Part shown: in pieces, positions 1 through 13,109 of the stretch
Numbering within the stretch: the first letter of the stretch is position 1
How the letters are laid out: the number at the start of each line of letters is the position of its first letter
From: Prunella strophiata
Lineage: Eukaryota > Chordata > Aves > Passeriformes > Prunellidae
DNA: 64,000 nucleotides
Assembly (NCBI GenBank): GCA_036583965.1
Contig: JAZBQD010000015.1
Location: 65,936,330-66,000,329 of the forward strand
Reading direction: 5' to 3'
Translations under genes and position numbers: made by a program
Notes under the pieces: generated by a model
Database searches by the model: none
What the model was told of the DNA's origin: nothing
Seen by the model: the letters and a program-made list of their open reading frames with translations, nothing else

Positions 1-3000
1 AACCCGCCACACACACATCCTTGCCCAGACAAGTTGAATTGCATAGATCTCATTTCTCTAGGAATTCAGACTCTAAAAATATTTTAATTTTGCCCTCTTT
101 ATTCTATGCATTTCATTCAGCTGTGCTTCAATCATTTTCTGCCAGCATTTCTTGCTCTTGAGAGGCTGGAGAAGTCATAAATATGGCAGGTCCCTCTGAG
201 CGTTAATGCTGGATGCTGTCCATGACTGCTGAGCTGCAATATGTGAGCCAGCGATACCACAAAGAGAGAGCTTATATTCCTTCCCCATTACATATTTTTA
301 GTGTGTAAATCCACAGAGCAGAAGAAATTTATAGCGAAATGAGTGGTCATGGGGAAAGTAATCTCCATATAAAGCAGTGCCAGATACCTCTCTGTTTGGG
401 ACTCCTTCTATTGGGAAGTTTCCCACCAGGCTGAATGAAACCTTCAGCCACTGCTGTTCTTTTTTTGTGCCTCAGTGACAGGGGGGTCACTGACATTGTT
501 TATCCATTATTCATTTAGCAATGCCTCTGGGAAGCAACTTAATGTCATGTATTTTTCACTTACATGAATTGCAATAAACTGGTTTCTTCTTCAAGCTTGC
601 CTGCACTGGGAAAATTTTCTGAGTTCTTTTACAGCCAGCATAGCTTAAACTGTTTGGAGGCTGCAGCAGGACCTGGTAATAGACAGCAGGAGGTGAGTGA
701 TTGTTTTCTACCGATGTGGCTTCAGACTGTGGCACTAGCTACACTTACTAAAACATGAACTATTAAGACTACATAAACCAGAAATATTTTGGCTTTGTTG
801 AAATACACAGTATCTGTCTCCCTTGGACTGAAAATGCTTCTATTCCACAAACTGCTCATTCTCCCTTGAAAGGCCTGGCTTTCAGTGGAAGATTTGAGTT
901 TTTCTTGCTTTGCTTTCCTAGCCTTCTCTAAAGCAGGGTATTTTAAGTCGATATATCACTAACAAGCCCAGATGAGATTTCAGTGCAGCCTTTACTGTCA
1001 GAATCAAAATTACATGAAGTACTGAATTTTGAGGCAGTGATATGTGTGCAGTCAAGAGGAGGTAGATTCTCATCTGGCCGGGTGAAATGCTCCCGGTTAA
1101 ATCCCATCACGTGCGGGCCTCTGCGCAACCAACATTTGTGCACTAATAAAACTGAGGGGCTGGAAAGAGAAAAAATTCTCTCTGGGTCTAATAGAAAGGA
1201 TGTGAATAAATCACAGCTGAAAACACGGAGCAGAAAAGTTTGGTGGATACCCAAGAGACGGAGATGGTAGATCCTTTGTTGAAGGAAGGCAGCTGAGGAG
1301 AAAGAGGAGGTGCTACACAGAAGGGAACACTCATGTCTGTCCTCAAGACCTCCTGGTCTTGACATGAGCAGTATATGTGTCACTGGAAGTGGTGGATTAA
1401 AAATTATCCTGCAATTGCAAAGATACATTTTCTGAAAAAGTGAAATTTGCTGAATTTCAGCTGGAGTCAGATACACATGCTTCACTCCTTTAGACAGCCA
1501 CCAAAAATAGGAGAAGCAAGGTGGGTTGTTACAGCATGAGTCCAAGTCCTTGTGTGAAAACACTTCCCTTGGCATGGGAGGCATTTCTACCCCAGGATAA
1601 GGCATGGCCAGGTCAGGGTAGCGGAGGCCATGCCCATGGAGCCACGATCACTCAGAGGTGCTCAGCCTGTCCTGGGAGCAGCAGAAAACCCTGCTTTTCC
1701 CACAGCTGCTGTATCCCCTCCATACTGGGCTTCTGGCACGAGGAGGCAGGGGCTGTGCTTTGCAATGTGCCAGGAATGAGGACACAGGGAAGAGGAGAAG
1801 GCAGGAAAAAGTAGTTGTCTCTCAGCCTTTACCAAGCCATTTTTCTCCTGAGAACTGATCCAGGGCTCCCTGTGAAATCAGGAAGCATGTGGTCATCTGA
1901 AGAGACACTAGGATCATCCCAAAGGAGGGACAGAGCCTCTTCTGAAGCAGAAATTGTCTGTATTTCCCTTTGGTTCCCCCCTACCTTCTCAGATGGGCTA
2001 TGCTCTCATCTCAGGATGCCCCTGGAGTGGGTTTGGTTCCTGGGGTTCCCACAGCTTTGGGGAACAGTAAAAAGGCAACTGGAACTGTTCACTGACCTCT
2101 GCAAAGGAGCTGGTTGGTCACTTTTCCCTCCCCCTTTTCTTTCCAGGGCCAGCCATAAAGGAGATTCAATAGTCTGTTGGCAAGGGTGCAAACCCAGGTT
2201 TAAATTAGTTCATGAGGATCTCTGTCTGCACCTGAGAGGGACCAACTTGTTCATACCTCCATGTCATTCACCTCACCAGGAGAATGCCTGATCCCAAGCT
2301 GGAATTTCTGCCTGGCCAAGTGTCCCAACACAGGACTGTGACCTGTCTGCTGTGGAACACCCCTGGAAGGAAGTGCCTGTCTCCTCTGCTCCCCTGTCCC
2401 ACAGCCAAAGCCACCTTACAGCTCAGGGTCAGAGCGTGGTGCTCAAAGTTAGAGTGCCATGCACAGCTCTCCCTTGAGCTCTGCACTGAGTGCAAAGGAT
2501 GCCTGAGGGCACACAGCACCTTTCCATCATCCCAGAATTAGTTTCTCTGCAAAACAGTTTTGTACTTGCAGACACTTGAGGGTGTCATGTCCCTCCTTTT
2601 TCTTGCCTCCCAGAAGCTAAGATTCTCACATAAAATTCAAATGAAGATGGTTTTGGTGGGATACTCAGTAAAAAAAAGCATGTTGAATGGTGAGACAACA
2701 AATTCTTTCTGTCTCTGAGAAATGACTGTATGTGGTCCTTAGTGCTAGACTGCCCAGATTGCCTGCTATCTAATGAACCCTTATCTTGCCTTTACCAAAC
2801 ATTTGACTATAATCAAGCCTTTACACATTTGCTTTAGTCTATTCTTACTTCAGCTGACAGGGTGGTGAGAACTGCCTTACTAGTTCTTTCGAGGCATTCC
2901 TGGTGGCTCTCCAGGTTGCTAAATCATCCTTCATGCAGATCCTCTCTGAATTGGTGGCTTAAACACAACTTTCTATGCCTCCCTCATCTGGATTACAGGA

Positions 3001-4639
3001 TGAGGGGCCAAGGAGTTACTCTGACCACCGTGATAAAGGCAGCAGGCCCCTCTCATCCATGCACAGCCACTGCTCAGGTTCAGGTTTGCAGTGAGTTCAG
3101 TTCTCCCTATGCAGTCATGAACCTTATGGGCAGCACAATACGGATCATGAACTGTCAGAAAACTTCCCTACATTTTCTCCATGGCAGACAGATGTGTAGG
3201 TGGGATTTTTTTTTTTTGTCCCAGAAGCCTGCAGCTTGATGATTCACCAGCACAAGCTTTGACGACTCCTACCCTCCAGTGCTGTTTCCTGCTCTATGGT
3301 TACACTGCCTGCCCAGCTGGCAAGCTGAAGGGAAACCTGCAAAGAGAGGGTGTGTGAGCCAAAGGAGCCTTGCAGTGAACAGAGCAGGCTGTGCCTGGTG
3401 TGTCATCCTCTTTTAATATGATCAGGTGTCCCCTTGGAGAGCGTCTCCATGTATACTGCATGCTAGTATTTTCTGTGGCACACAGAAACATGGGAGAGCC
3501 AAATCCTTCTGAGGCTCTGTTGGAAGCTGCTTGTCAGTGTCTTCCCATCCTGGCCACAGGGGCTGTAGTCCCAGGTGGAATCAAAGACCAAGCATCTGGA
3601 CTGTGCTACCCCAGCTTCCTGCTTTGTCCTGACTGGAGGTACAGCTCCAGCCTTGGCCCTGTGAGAAAGGGGTGGCAGGTGATCCTGCTCTGCCACAAGC
3701 AGGCATCCAGCCAGGCAAAGGGAATGGCAGCAGCACACCAGTGTTAGCCCCCTGGCAAAAGGGCAGGTGCTCCCCAGAGGGAAGGCAGGCTCAAAGTGGG
3801 AATTTGAAGCACCCATATTATAGCCACAAAATATCCATGTAATAATTATGGATAACATAATATCAGCTATGGACTACTGAGGAGAAAACAGCAACATTCC
3901 TTCCCATAAATGCAAGGCTAATACTTTTTATCCAATTTATTTGCTATGCTTAATTTACATTCTTTTTCATGTGGCTATGAAAATACTCACATAAGTGTGA
4001 ATTGCAAACACCATTTAAATACCTGTACTTACTTTCATTCTTCCCCTTTTGATAAAATTTTTGGTGGCAGACAAGCTTCTGATGGACAAGAAACATCTCT
4101 GGGTTTCTTAGATCTATTATAAATTATTTCATAGCAAGATATTGCCTTAATTGTTTATATACTAACTGGGGATAGATAACATGTAGCCTAGGCTTTATTT
4201 AGCAACTTAAACTAAAATGTTACTGAGTGGTTGGTAGACAAAACATTGCATTGTAAGGGTTTGTTTTTTGTTTTTTTTTCTTCCCCTTCTCCTATAATAT
4301 TTTACTTTGATTAAAGCTGTACTGAGGTAAAATTGCACATCTCACGCAAAAAGCAATTTACCTCAGCTCTTATTGAAGTTAACGTACTTATTTGTCCTAG
4401 CATAATGTATTTTTCTAGCTGCATTCTAACTGCAGTGCTTTATCATATGAACCAAGCCAGATTTAATCAAATTCAGTTTGTGTTGTGAATTTTAAGACAT
4501 TTGTTCAATTAGTTGGAATAAAAGCAAAACATTTATAAGAAAGACTAAAGTTGAAAAATGCTGTTGCTAAACTGGGCATCCAATACTCCTTTTGCACCTT
4601 TCTCAACCCAAGATACTTCTCATGCTTGAAAAGGCTCCC

Positions 4640-4642
<3 letters not shown>
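1..4642. other. Non-coding unique DNA, no supported gene
   Basis: No recognisable exon, RNA gene or mobile element was found. The stretch from about 1.5 to 3.8 kb is visibly richer in G and C than most of the window and has many chance open frames on both strands. The longest is 220 codons on the minus strand at 943-1605. It matches no family I recognise and its composition (rich in Cys, Ser, Phe and Leu) is typical of untranslated DNA read through. A short T run lies near 3208-3217, and AT-rich sequence follows from 3.85 to 4.6 kb. Confidence 0.6.

Positions 4643-4670
<28 letters not shown>
4643..4670. repeat. Poly-T homopolymer (28 bases)
   Basis: This is an uninterrupted run of 28 T residues, the longest homopolymer in the window. 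On the minus strand it is a poly-A run, so it could be the tail of an old retrocopy inserted in minus orientation. No recognisable retrocopy body sits beside it, so it is called a simple repeat. Its length is likely to vary between individuals and assemblies. Confidence 0.95.
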
Positions 4671-6466
4671 CTCTTTCTGTTCCTCAGATTGCTGGTGAGG
4701 GTCATGGGATGAGGAAGATAAGAGTTATTTTAGAGTCATTTTATCAGGTTTCAACAACCAAGGCTAAGACCTGTTGGTTATTCCTCCTGTTGTGTCTGTC
4801 ATGAGCTTTTTCTGGGCTCTGATGGATGGGACCACATTCAAGCTGGGGGCTTTCTTAATGTATTGGAGTCTGTAGGGAATCCACAGTGCCTGCCTACCCA
4901 GTTCCTCTCTAGACTTTCCAGTGCCCCTCAGCTGCTTTCCTGTTACTCTCCTTGTTGCCACCTGGTGCAAAAGCTGCCATTACTCACTCATGTTGGCCCT
5001 TCAGACCTGGGTGTGCAGCTCAGGGGGACCAGCACAGGAGCTGAGGGACATCAGGGAGAAAGGTCAGACCCTAACACACCTTTCCAGCAAGCAAATTACT
5101 TTCTCCTCTCAGCTCTCTATTGCTTCCCCTTGTTTGTACCCAGACAAGGTATTTTGGACTATCAGAATGTTTTTGCTGTGTTGTCCTGCCAATGAAATAC
5201 AACATCCATTAATTATTATTGTATTACTTTTATCAAGAAAATTTTATGCTTGTTGTTACTACATCTTGTTTTCCTCATCTGGGAATTCTTAACTAACTTA
5301 GCTCAGGCTCTCCAGTTTGAGTGATTTGAAAAGGGTATGGTAAAAAAGTGGTGAGAAATAAAAATGTCTTAGTGAAGTCAGAGTCCACTCTCTCAACTCA
5401 GAAGCACAGTGTTTTCATATTTTGAGACAGTTTCTCAGACAGCCAGACAAGGTGACATTAAACAAATCACACTAATTACAACACAATTTATGTAGAGAGA
5501 TTTTACTGCCCTGCTAATGCTTGGCAGGAGCTGTCAAGTACTAATGTTTCAAAAAAGAGCATTTCCAGCATACACTTTTTTTGGTCCTTAGGGAAATGGT
5601 GCAGCCTGTGGAGCTCCCTTCTTTGTGCCAAGGGAAGCAGAGTCCAGCCCAAGTGCAGAGGCAGGGAGGGCTCAGAGACCACAGATCAGGCCATGGCTTT
5701 CAGACAGAGTTACACAGACTGTGCTGCAGCCCCAGGCAGATCTCTCCTGAATGCACCCCATGCCAAACAAAATCTGCAAGAATTTCATGTGACCCCTGAA
5801 GGCTTTGCACCTCTCTGGCTTCACAGGTGTCCTGCTGTGTGTGTGTGATGCCCAGAGGTGCAGATAAGACCCTGCCATTCTGGGTTGGAGATATTTTACA
5901 TGGTTGATGCTACATTATATGACTGAGGAAAACATTGTGCATTAGCTGCCTTATTAACAGACCAAGCATTAAACACTCACCTATAAAACTTGCCAACAGC
6001 ACCATGAAATTTGTTTTTCAGGAGCCTATAAAGAGCTTTAGCTTAAACCTGAGAGATATGTAAGGCTTTACCTCCAATTCACTTCAGTTTAAGATTGTGT
6101 TCTGTAAGATGGTATCTCCCCCCATCCAACCCCAGCTGGTGGTTACCTTCACCTTTCCAGAACCAACACAAGGGTATGGGGCACCCACTCCTCCTCCATG
6201 CTGGTGCTTACACCACAGCTTAAATACTACAGTTTACAAGAAGGCACCCTGGTCTGAGAAGTGCTCAGGTGCATCATGCTGATTTTGCTGCAGGGACAAC
6301 AGCAGCCTGGTAATAGCAAATGGCTTTGGGAGCAGGGCCAGGAGGGGGGAGAAGGCTGGTAATGGCCTCTCACTGTGAGGGTTTTTTGAATGAGTCTCTG
6401 GCATCACTGTCTGGACAGGCCTCCACTACATGGTCACTGATCACACACAGACATGGGACATGGGAC
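4671..6466. other. Non-coding unique DNA, nothing recognised
   Basis: Mixed-composition sequence without a recognisable exon, RNA gene or repeat. Short open frames occur on both strands (up to 123 codons at 4921-5292 on plus) but none resembles a known protein family and they overlap one another in different frames. Confidence 0.55.
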
Positions 6467-6533
6467 ACAGAATCAGAGAATATTCTGAGTTAGAAGGGAG
6501 TCACAAGAATCGAGTCCAACTCCAACATGAACA
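6467..6533 (-). mobile_element. CR1 LINE 3'-end fragment
   Basis: The plus strand reads like the reverse complement of an avian CR1 tail: an AGAATCAGAGAATATTCTGA block, then GTTAGAAGGGAGTCACAAG and TCGAGTCCAACTCC. Known avian CR1 subfamilies end this way in minus orientation, with a TTCTGAGTTGGAAGGGACCCACAAGG variant. Only about 65 bp remain, so this is a strongly 5'-truncated, dead copy. CR1 copies are normally 5' truncated and lack target-site duplications, which fits. A tandem GACATGGGACATGGGAC stretch immediately precedes it. Confidence 0.8.
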
Positions 6534-9500
6534 GCCAGCGCATGGGAAAGCAAAGCTCTGGGTTAGAACTCTAACTCAGGGCAGTGAGGTGCCATGGGGA
6601 AGGGTCCTCAAAACTCTGCTGCTTAGAGCTCCCTCCTTCTGCTTCTCTAGGACAGCTGGAAAGAGAAGCCAATTAGATAACTGTCTCACTCTCTGGAAAA
6701 GTAGAAATGCTCTGGCAAGCTTTTCCTCGTGTGCTCAAAGGAAGACTGTGTGAATCAGTGTGAGTTGGACATTCTCAAATAGGCTGGGGGGTGACATGTC
6801 TTGCTCTGGAGGTGGGTTCAGATCCTTCTCCAAAGCTGACTGAACTCAGCTTTATGAATTGGTTGCTGGATGCAGGGGTCCCCACACTCAGCCAAGTTGT
6901 TCTTATTCTCCCACAGTCATTCATGTAGACCACGCCTGGTTTTGGTATCATTTGGAAATGTCTGTAAGCATGGGCATACCTCTGCAGAGCTTGGACATCC
7001 TCTTTCTGGGCTTCTTATGTTTTGCTTTGAGCTAGATTTGAAAGCAACTCTGCATCTGTGCTTCCAAGGCTTCATGCTGCCCATGGGAATTTATCTCTGG
7101 TGAGTCCTGGATACTTGTGGAAATTGCTCAGGAGGTAAGCTGTATTTTTGAGAGGGTCATAAGGACTCTAAATGGTGTATTTAGCATCAGCTGGAGACAG
7201 GAACACCTTAAGGGGCCTTGGTGGAGGTGGCACTTTTTACATGCATCAAGGAAATGCAAACTCCTGCCAACCATAATAGCACCATTAAGTCCTGCAGGGC
7301 TTGTACATCCAGCGAACATTTACAAGAGTTACAAAGAAGAGATTTGAGGGGAAAGGGCAGGGTACTACAAGGGGAAAAGCTTCCATGGGGAATGAATCCT
7401 CCTGGTCTCACCAGGAAAAGCAATTCCTGGGAACTGAAGATGATCAGCACCTTGTCTCAGCAACCTCTGGGACTTACACCTCACTACCATCAGACACTCT
7501 CCTGCAGCGGCCACACACAGAGCTCGTTCTCCTGTACAGCTGTACCCAGTGGCACATGAGATTGTCACTTGCTGAGTATGGGCACATTTTCACACTCCAC
7601 TCACAGTTAGTCCAGTGCTACAAGCGAACACAGCCTGCAGTTACACGAAAATTCAGCAGGACTGAGAATGTGTGTAGCAGAAGAGAGAAATGGGTCAGAA
7701 GAGTTATTTCAAGCAGATGTCGGTGATAGATGTCGGTGATAGATGTTGGTAGCAACACTAAGTTATCAAAAGGAAACACATATATATATCTTTTCAGAAT
7801 AAAAAACGAGCATCTGCACTTGAACATGGTTTAGTGATTGCTAAATGGCTCCATTGTCAGGCGAGAAGCTTTATGAACAGAAGGGTTTGCATGAAGCAGT
7901 TGTTGTTTACACCTGAAACTGGTGTACAAATAAAGCCATCATTCTTTGCTGCCAATTCTGCTCTGCTCTGAGCCAGAGCAGCCTGTGGAGCTGCATGACA
8001 GCCCTCTCTGCAATTGTTCCTCACAGGTGTAGCTTTTATATGTGTTTGCTAATGGTTGTCCAGGTCAACTCACACACTGAGTCCCATTTAATTCAACAAA
8101 GCAATGTGTTAAGAAAAGCAGGGAAGGCATTATTCAGAAAAGGGGACTTTGGCCTTGGACAGCAAAAGGAGAGCATGGAGTTAATTTTCTGCTTTGAATT
8201 GCCCTGCAGAGGAGTTTAGCTTTTTCCAGTGAGTGTCAGGGGAGACCAGGGACAGAGGACACCACGGACAAAAGTTTCCTTGTGCAGCTGCCTCCCTCAC
8301 CTTGCCTTCCACAGACAGTAATCACAGCCCCACCGGCTAAACTTCAACTGGATAAAAACAAAGCCTAAATTGTAAACCACTAAAACATTAGTCTGAAATC
8401 CAATCTTTTTCTCCCTCCCGATTTCTTTTTTCTTTTCTGTACCTTTTATACAACAACCACCATCATCTCTTTCTCCTGTATTTTTCTCCTTGCTAAGGCA
8501 GGGCACATGAGGTGGCTTCCCCTTGAGAAGATCAATCCTGGCAGTTGTAACACTCTGGTACCTTTTGCTGCAGCTGCACACCTCTTATGGTGGCAAACCT
8601 CAGCTGCTACAGAAGTGCCAGGGAGCCCTATGGACCTCAGCACCAAAACTGTCCTCTGCCAGGTGTAGAAGGAAGTAGCAAGCTCTGAGTGATTGTGTCC
8701 CTTAAAGCCACCAGGAGCCTGGGGTGAAAAAGTGCCACTGATGGAAGGGATGAGAATTGAACCAAGGGACTAAAACCCTTCTGATGCTCACTGGGTGCTT
8801 GCAGGACCAGAAGGAGCACAGGGAGGTGGTGGGAAGGGAGGAAAGTCTGAGAAAGGCAATAAAGAGGGGACAGGGGGGTTGGAGTAACCCCAGGAAGATG
8901 GAAATGGGGAAGCAGAAAGAATTAGTGAAGAAAGTGAAGAGGCACTGATGGCAGTAGGAAGCATGGTTACACTGTGCTGCGTAATCATAATGCAGTGTTG
9001 TCACAGTAAACACTTAAAAAACCCCACAAGCTGGATCACAGAAAAGCTTAAAATGTACTGCTTAAAACAACAAGTTTGGCCCTTTTTCTTTCAGTTCTCA
9101 TTGAGAAATGAGGACTTTGGTCATATCTGCAGGCCTTTTTTTCTAGAAATTAACATTTAAGAAAACAATTCTCACCAAGCTGTGTGACTCAAAGAACGGG
9201 GCACTGGGGAAAACATCAGCTATCACAAACCTTACCGCTGAATGGCAAGCACTAACAAGTGGGGGATTAGGTTTTCCCTGGACCTGCCCCTTTAAGTTCC
9301 TGGTAGCTTTGATCTAGCAGCAGAGAATTGACGTGGGAGGACAGATCACATACTCCCTCCTGGATACTTTCCTTTTGTAGTTGCATGTGATGCTGTCATT
9401 TAATCTTGACTAGAAATAGGAACTGATGGTTTCTCTTTTTGTGGGGAGCATGGATAGGTCCCATGCAGGCATTCTCAGCTACCCACAGATTTGAAGAGGC

Positions 9501-11050
9501 AGTGGGAAACTGGGTCCAGCCCCAGCTATCGTGGCTTCAGGAGACAGTTTCCAAGCAGAGGTTATGCTGGGGCTCACTGCTGCCTAGGCACACATGCAGC
9601 AAAAAGCCAAGACACAGATCCATACCCCACCTGTGAAACACTACAAGGTACAATGTTGCCCCCCTGGCAAGCTTTGTTTAGCACTCAGAAATTCCTGACA
9701 AACTGTAAAAGTCTTCAAACTGTGTCTGGGAAAAGTTTCCAGATGGACAAATAGCATATATCTTAGAGAAATGCAGACTGTATCCAAAGCAAAAAAAAAA
9801 TAAAAATCCAGTTTCCCATTCAGACACCAAGTGAGAATCAGCCCCAGCCTTCAGATTCACAAAGGCAAACCCAGATCTCTGCATCCCTTTAGACAATGTG
9901 AAAACTAATTTGGGCATTTAAAAATAATCCAGATAAAATCAAGCTCATCCTAATATTTAATCCAATGAGACATCTGATGTATTTGAAAGTTTATATCATC
10001 TTTTAAAATCACCATGGCTCACTTGTAAAGTCTGAAATCATCACACCCATAACAAATCCTTTCATGGAAGCTCAGTTTCCTGGAATTAAATTAGAATAGG
10101 AGGTATCTGTATAGACAGATACACAAAATAAAACAGGCAGGGTGGCTTCCAGTGATGTATACTGCCTGTAAGGGAATACATCAGTGGTTCCCCATATAGA
10201 AAACAACTTTCTATAACTATGACATGCATTAAATGACACTTTTTAATGCATTTTTTTTCTTCTCAAGTAAGAAAAAGTGATTTCCCTGGATATCGCACTT
10301 GCCAAAGTCATCTGTGTTGCTGTATATATTTCTGTTAGATCTCTTTCTGAGGATTCTTCCTCCAAGCTGACATGATCAAAAGCAACAAATACAACGTCTT
10401 CTGTTTACTTCCTTGCTTACAGGTGTTCTGTCTCCTGAAACATATCTTACTAGCATGATGAGTATGAACTAGAAGACATCATCTTTAAATTCATTAACAA
10501 ATGCATTTATATTATAAATTAGTCCTATGTTAGATTAGACTACAGGTCTTTCTGTTAAAGGTAAACCATTCACTTTCCATTTCACTTTATACAACACTGA
10601 ATATTTTCTGAGATTTGATAGATCACCCAAAGCCACAGATACTCACATCAACTCTCAAACAGTCTTCATCATTCCTTAGAATTCTACTTTTTCCCAAGAA
10701 AAAAGCCAAACCAATAATTTTTGCCTACTTCAACTACATTTAAACTATTGACTACCCAAAAGGTTTACACATTTAAGACTACACTAGATGTGAAGCAGGT
10801 CCTGATGACACCAGGTACCACTGTCCAGAGTCATGCTTGCTCTGTTCACTTTTTTCACCCCAGGAAGACAAAATAACCCCCTCCAAGAGACAGTGCTACT
10901 CAATTGGAAAGATTTTCCATCAGACACAGTTAGCAGAGATTTGGCAGAGGCCCTTGTTGGTACAGTCTCCTGTTCAGGAGCTCTCTTGGGCTTGTGTTGA
11001 AGCCCTTTGGGGCTCTCCATCACACCTCCCCATTGCTGAGGACTCCCTTT
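6534..11050. other. Non-coding unique DNA with small simple repeats
   Basis: No supported gene. Apart from the 13-bp tandem repeat at 7717 listed separately, it holds a purine-rich, G-rich stretch at about 8800-8945 and a short A run near 9790. The open frames here (up to 141 codons at 7301-7726) have no recognisable domain. The part from 9.9 to 10.8 kb is AT-rich and featureless. Confidence 0.55.
7717..7751. repeat. 13-bp tandem repeat, about 2.7 copies
   Basis: The unit ATGTCGGTGATAG occurs twice exactly at 7717-7729 and 7730-7742. A third, partial and mutated copy (ATGTTGGTA) follows. It is a small tandem duplication with no sign of function. The CpG kept in both full units suggests it is fairly recent. 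Confidence 0.9.
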
Positions 11051-11152
11051 CCCTCTGCTCCAGCTCCACTGGGTGACACTGTTTATCCTCTGCCTTCTCT
11101 TCCCCTCTGCCAGAGCTCCACCGGGTGACACTGTTTGTCCTCTGTCTTCTTC
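11051..11152. repeat. Tandem duplication of a 51-52 bp segment
   Basis: Two adjacent copies share the order CCCTCTGC, AGCTCCAC, GGGTGACACTGTTT, TCCTCTG, CTTCT. Copy one spans about 11051-11101 and copy two about 11103-11152. They differ by a few substitutions (for example CACTGGG against CACCGGG, and TTTATCC against TTTGTCC) and a small indel. The duplication creates repeated peptides in a minus-strand open frame, but nothing indicates that frame is used. Confidence 0.85.
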
Positions 11153-12139
11153 CACCCAGGCTTGTATCCAGCATCTGAGAACATTCTGCTGACTGAGTTT
11201 CATCTGCACATCGACAGGGGATTTATGGCTGCCTCTGCATGGCTTCCTGGCTGTACCAGCTCTGGTTTCCCACTCAGCACCTTCTGCTTGACCGTGGATG
11301 GCAAGAGAAGCCAGTCAGCAAGCCCTTTCCCTTTTCAGCTGTTTCCCAGCAAAAGAAACATTAGCATGTTTCTGCCACACTGCCAGACAACACACTACAG
11401 AGATTCTCCCACATATTGCTTCTTTCTTCCTTTTTTCATGACAAGAGCTAAAGAGGTGGGTGACAGATTTCCAATGGAGGAGGGGGGAAATTATGCTGAG
11501 CACTGCTATTGTGACCTCTCTGTCTTTTACACTTGAGCAGGAAGGGGCCCTGCAGTGAGGCACTAAAACCAACAGCCTATTCACAAAGCCCCTAGGTAAT
11601 TAGTCATTAAAAATAAAATTTAAAAAAAAAAAGGAAAAATAATTGCAATCTGCCAAGAGAGGAGAGAGGGCTTTAAAAGGATATACCTTTATAGCCATAA
11701 ATCACTAAAGAAGAAGAATTACAGGATAATGTATAAAAGGTCAATGCAATAAAAGCAGTGAAAGAGACACCTGAGTTTCCTTGAAGTCACCGGGGAGGCA
11801 CCTGTGCTTGGTGTGCTTGCTGCATATACATGTAGCTGGATAATTGCTTGGTTAGGAACTGAAATAGCAGCATGTGGGCATCATCCAAAGGAGCAAGTAG
11901 ACATACAGGAAAAAAAAAAATCACCAGTCCAGCCTTGGGCAAAGTTCCGCTGCATGCAGAGTAGATCAACAATTTATTTCAGAAATTTACACTCTGTAAA
12001 GCATAAATAAGCAGGAAGGATCAGCGTGCACTCTGGCAATGTACATACCCTCTGACAGACACTGTGTTTGGCTCACTCTAATGAGGGCAGCCCCAGAAAC
12101 AAGACTACACTACCTGCAGGAGCTGTGTGCTCTCAGGTT

Positions 12140-12320
12140 GCTTTTTTTTTTAACACACAGCTCGATTAATCTGAAGGTTAACTTAATTAAGTAAAGCTCA
12201 CCTTCTTATCAGGCTCTTCTAGGCTTTAACAGCACACCAGGTACTGTGAGGCCATTCATTAGGCCTCACAACGTGCCTCTCAGCTAGGTAAATCTGTGCT
12301 AATTGCATTTCACCAAAGGT
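12140..12320. promoter_or_regulatory. Candidate conserved non-coding element with palindrome
   Basis: This repeat-free block contains clustered homeodomain-type cores (CGATTAATC, CTTAATTAAG, CTAATTGC), a GATA-like TTATCAGG, and a perfect inverted repeat at 12245-12270 with arms TGTGAGGCC and GGCCTCACA around an 8-base spacer. Such texture is common in vertebrate enhancers. The call rests on appearance only. It would be supported by alignment to other birds and reptiles. Confidence 0.3.
12245..12270. repeat. Perfect 9-bp inverted repeat, 8-base spacer
   Basis: The arms TGTGAGGCC (12245-12253) and GGCCTCACA (12262-12270) are exact reverse complements around ATTCATTA. The arms are GC-rich inside AT-rich surroundings. 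It could be a dimeric protein-binding site or chance. Confidence 0.9.
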
Positions 12321-13109
12321 TTCAGAGAAAGGCAGAACAGTTAAGGCCAAAGTTTTGAATGTCTGGCCTTGGAAGCTGTGTAGGAACCCCAAGGAAAATC
12401 TGGGTCAGGGAATGAATTCCACAGCACCTGTGGGACCACGGGAGTCAGACAAAGGAGGAGAAGGTGACCAGAAATGAATACTTGCACAAAACACCAATTT
12501 GTGGGTTGCACCAAGGTTTTGGTGTGCTCCCAAGGCTCTTGGGGCTGAAGCTGACTGCAGAAAAAGCACAGCCATGCTGCCCTGCAGCTGAGAGGTCCCA
12601 GGGAGCCAAGGGCTCTGGGATACTGTGATAATACGTATTGTTTCTGATCCCTTTTAAGGTCCTGCTTTCCTCTTAGAAAAAAAAGAGAGCTCACACCCAT
12701 CAGCTTGTGTCACCTGGCAGTGCAAAGCCCCATGGAAACCCTAAGTGCCAACACAACCTGTGTCACCTGCATGCAATGAGGAAACCAAGTGACACCAGGC
12801 CTGTGGCTCTCCTGCATGCCAATATGTTGGTGACAGTGCAACACAGAGCCCAGGGCAGGTTTGCATGCATGTGAACACTGGAGACTGGGGGGAACTATCT
12901 CTTGTTCTTACATGATGAAGAAGGGAGTTTGTACTGCTGTCTACAGTCTACAGTGAAAGAAACCTAAAAGAACTGGACAAGGCCACCAAAAGAAAAAAAC
13001 AAATCTGAAAGAGGGTTTTCCCTCTTGAATCTTCCCTGCCTTGAAACCATGGCCCAGTTACAGTCTTCCTGACTGTCTCCACATTCCTTACCTCCATTTT
13101 TCTTTTCCT

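Noticed and set aside
1521..2541. Chain of overlapping frames on both strands in the GC-richer part
   Set aside because: Frames overlap in conflicting phases, have no domains and no clear splice-site-bounded exon pattern. Best explained by GC-rich composition.
4643..4670. Poly-T as the tail of a processed pseudogene on minus
   Set aside because: The sequence that would be the retrocopy body (after 4670 on plus) does not resemble a known gene, and no flanking duplication was seen.
8800..8945. Purine-rich stretch as a G-quadruplex
   Set aside because: G-runs of three or more are too few and too widely spaced to meet the usual four-run pattern with short loops.
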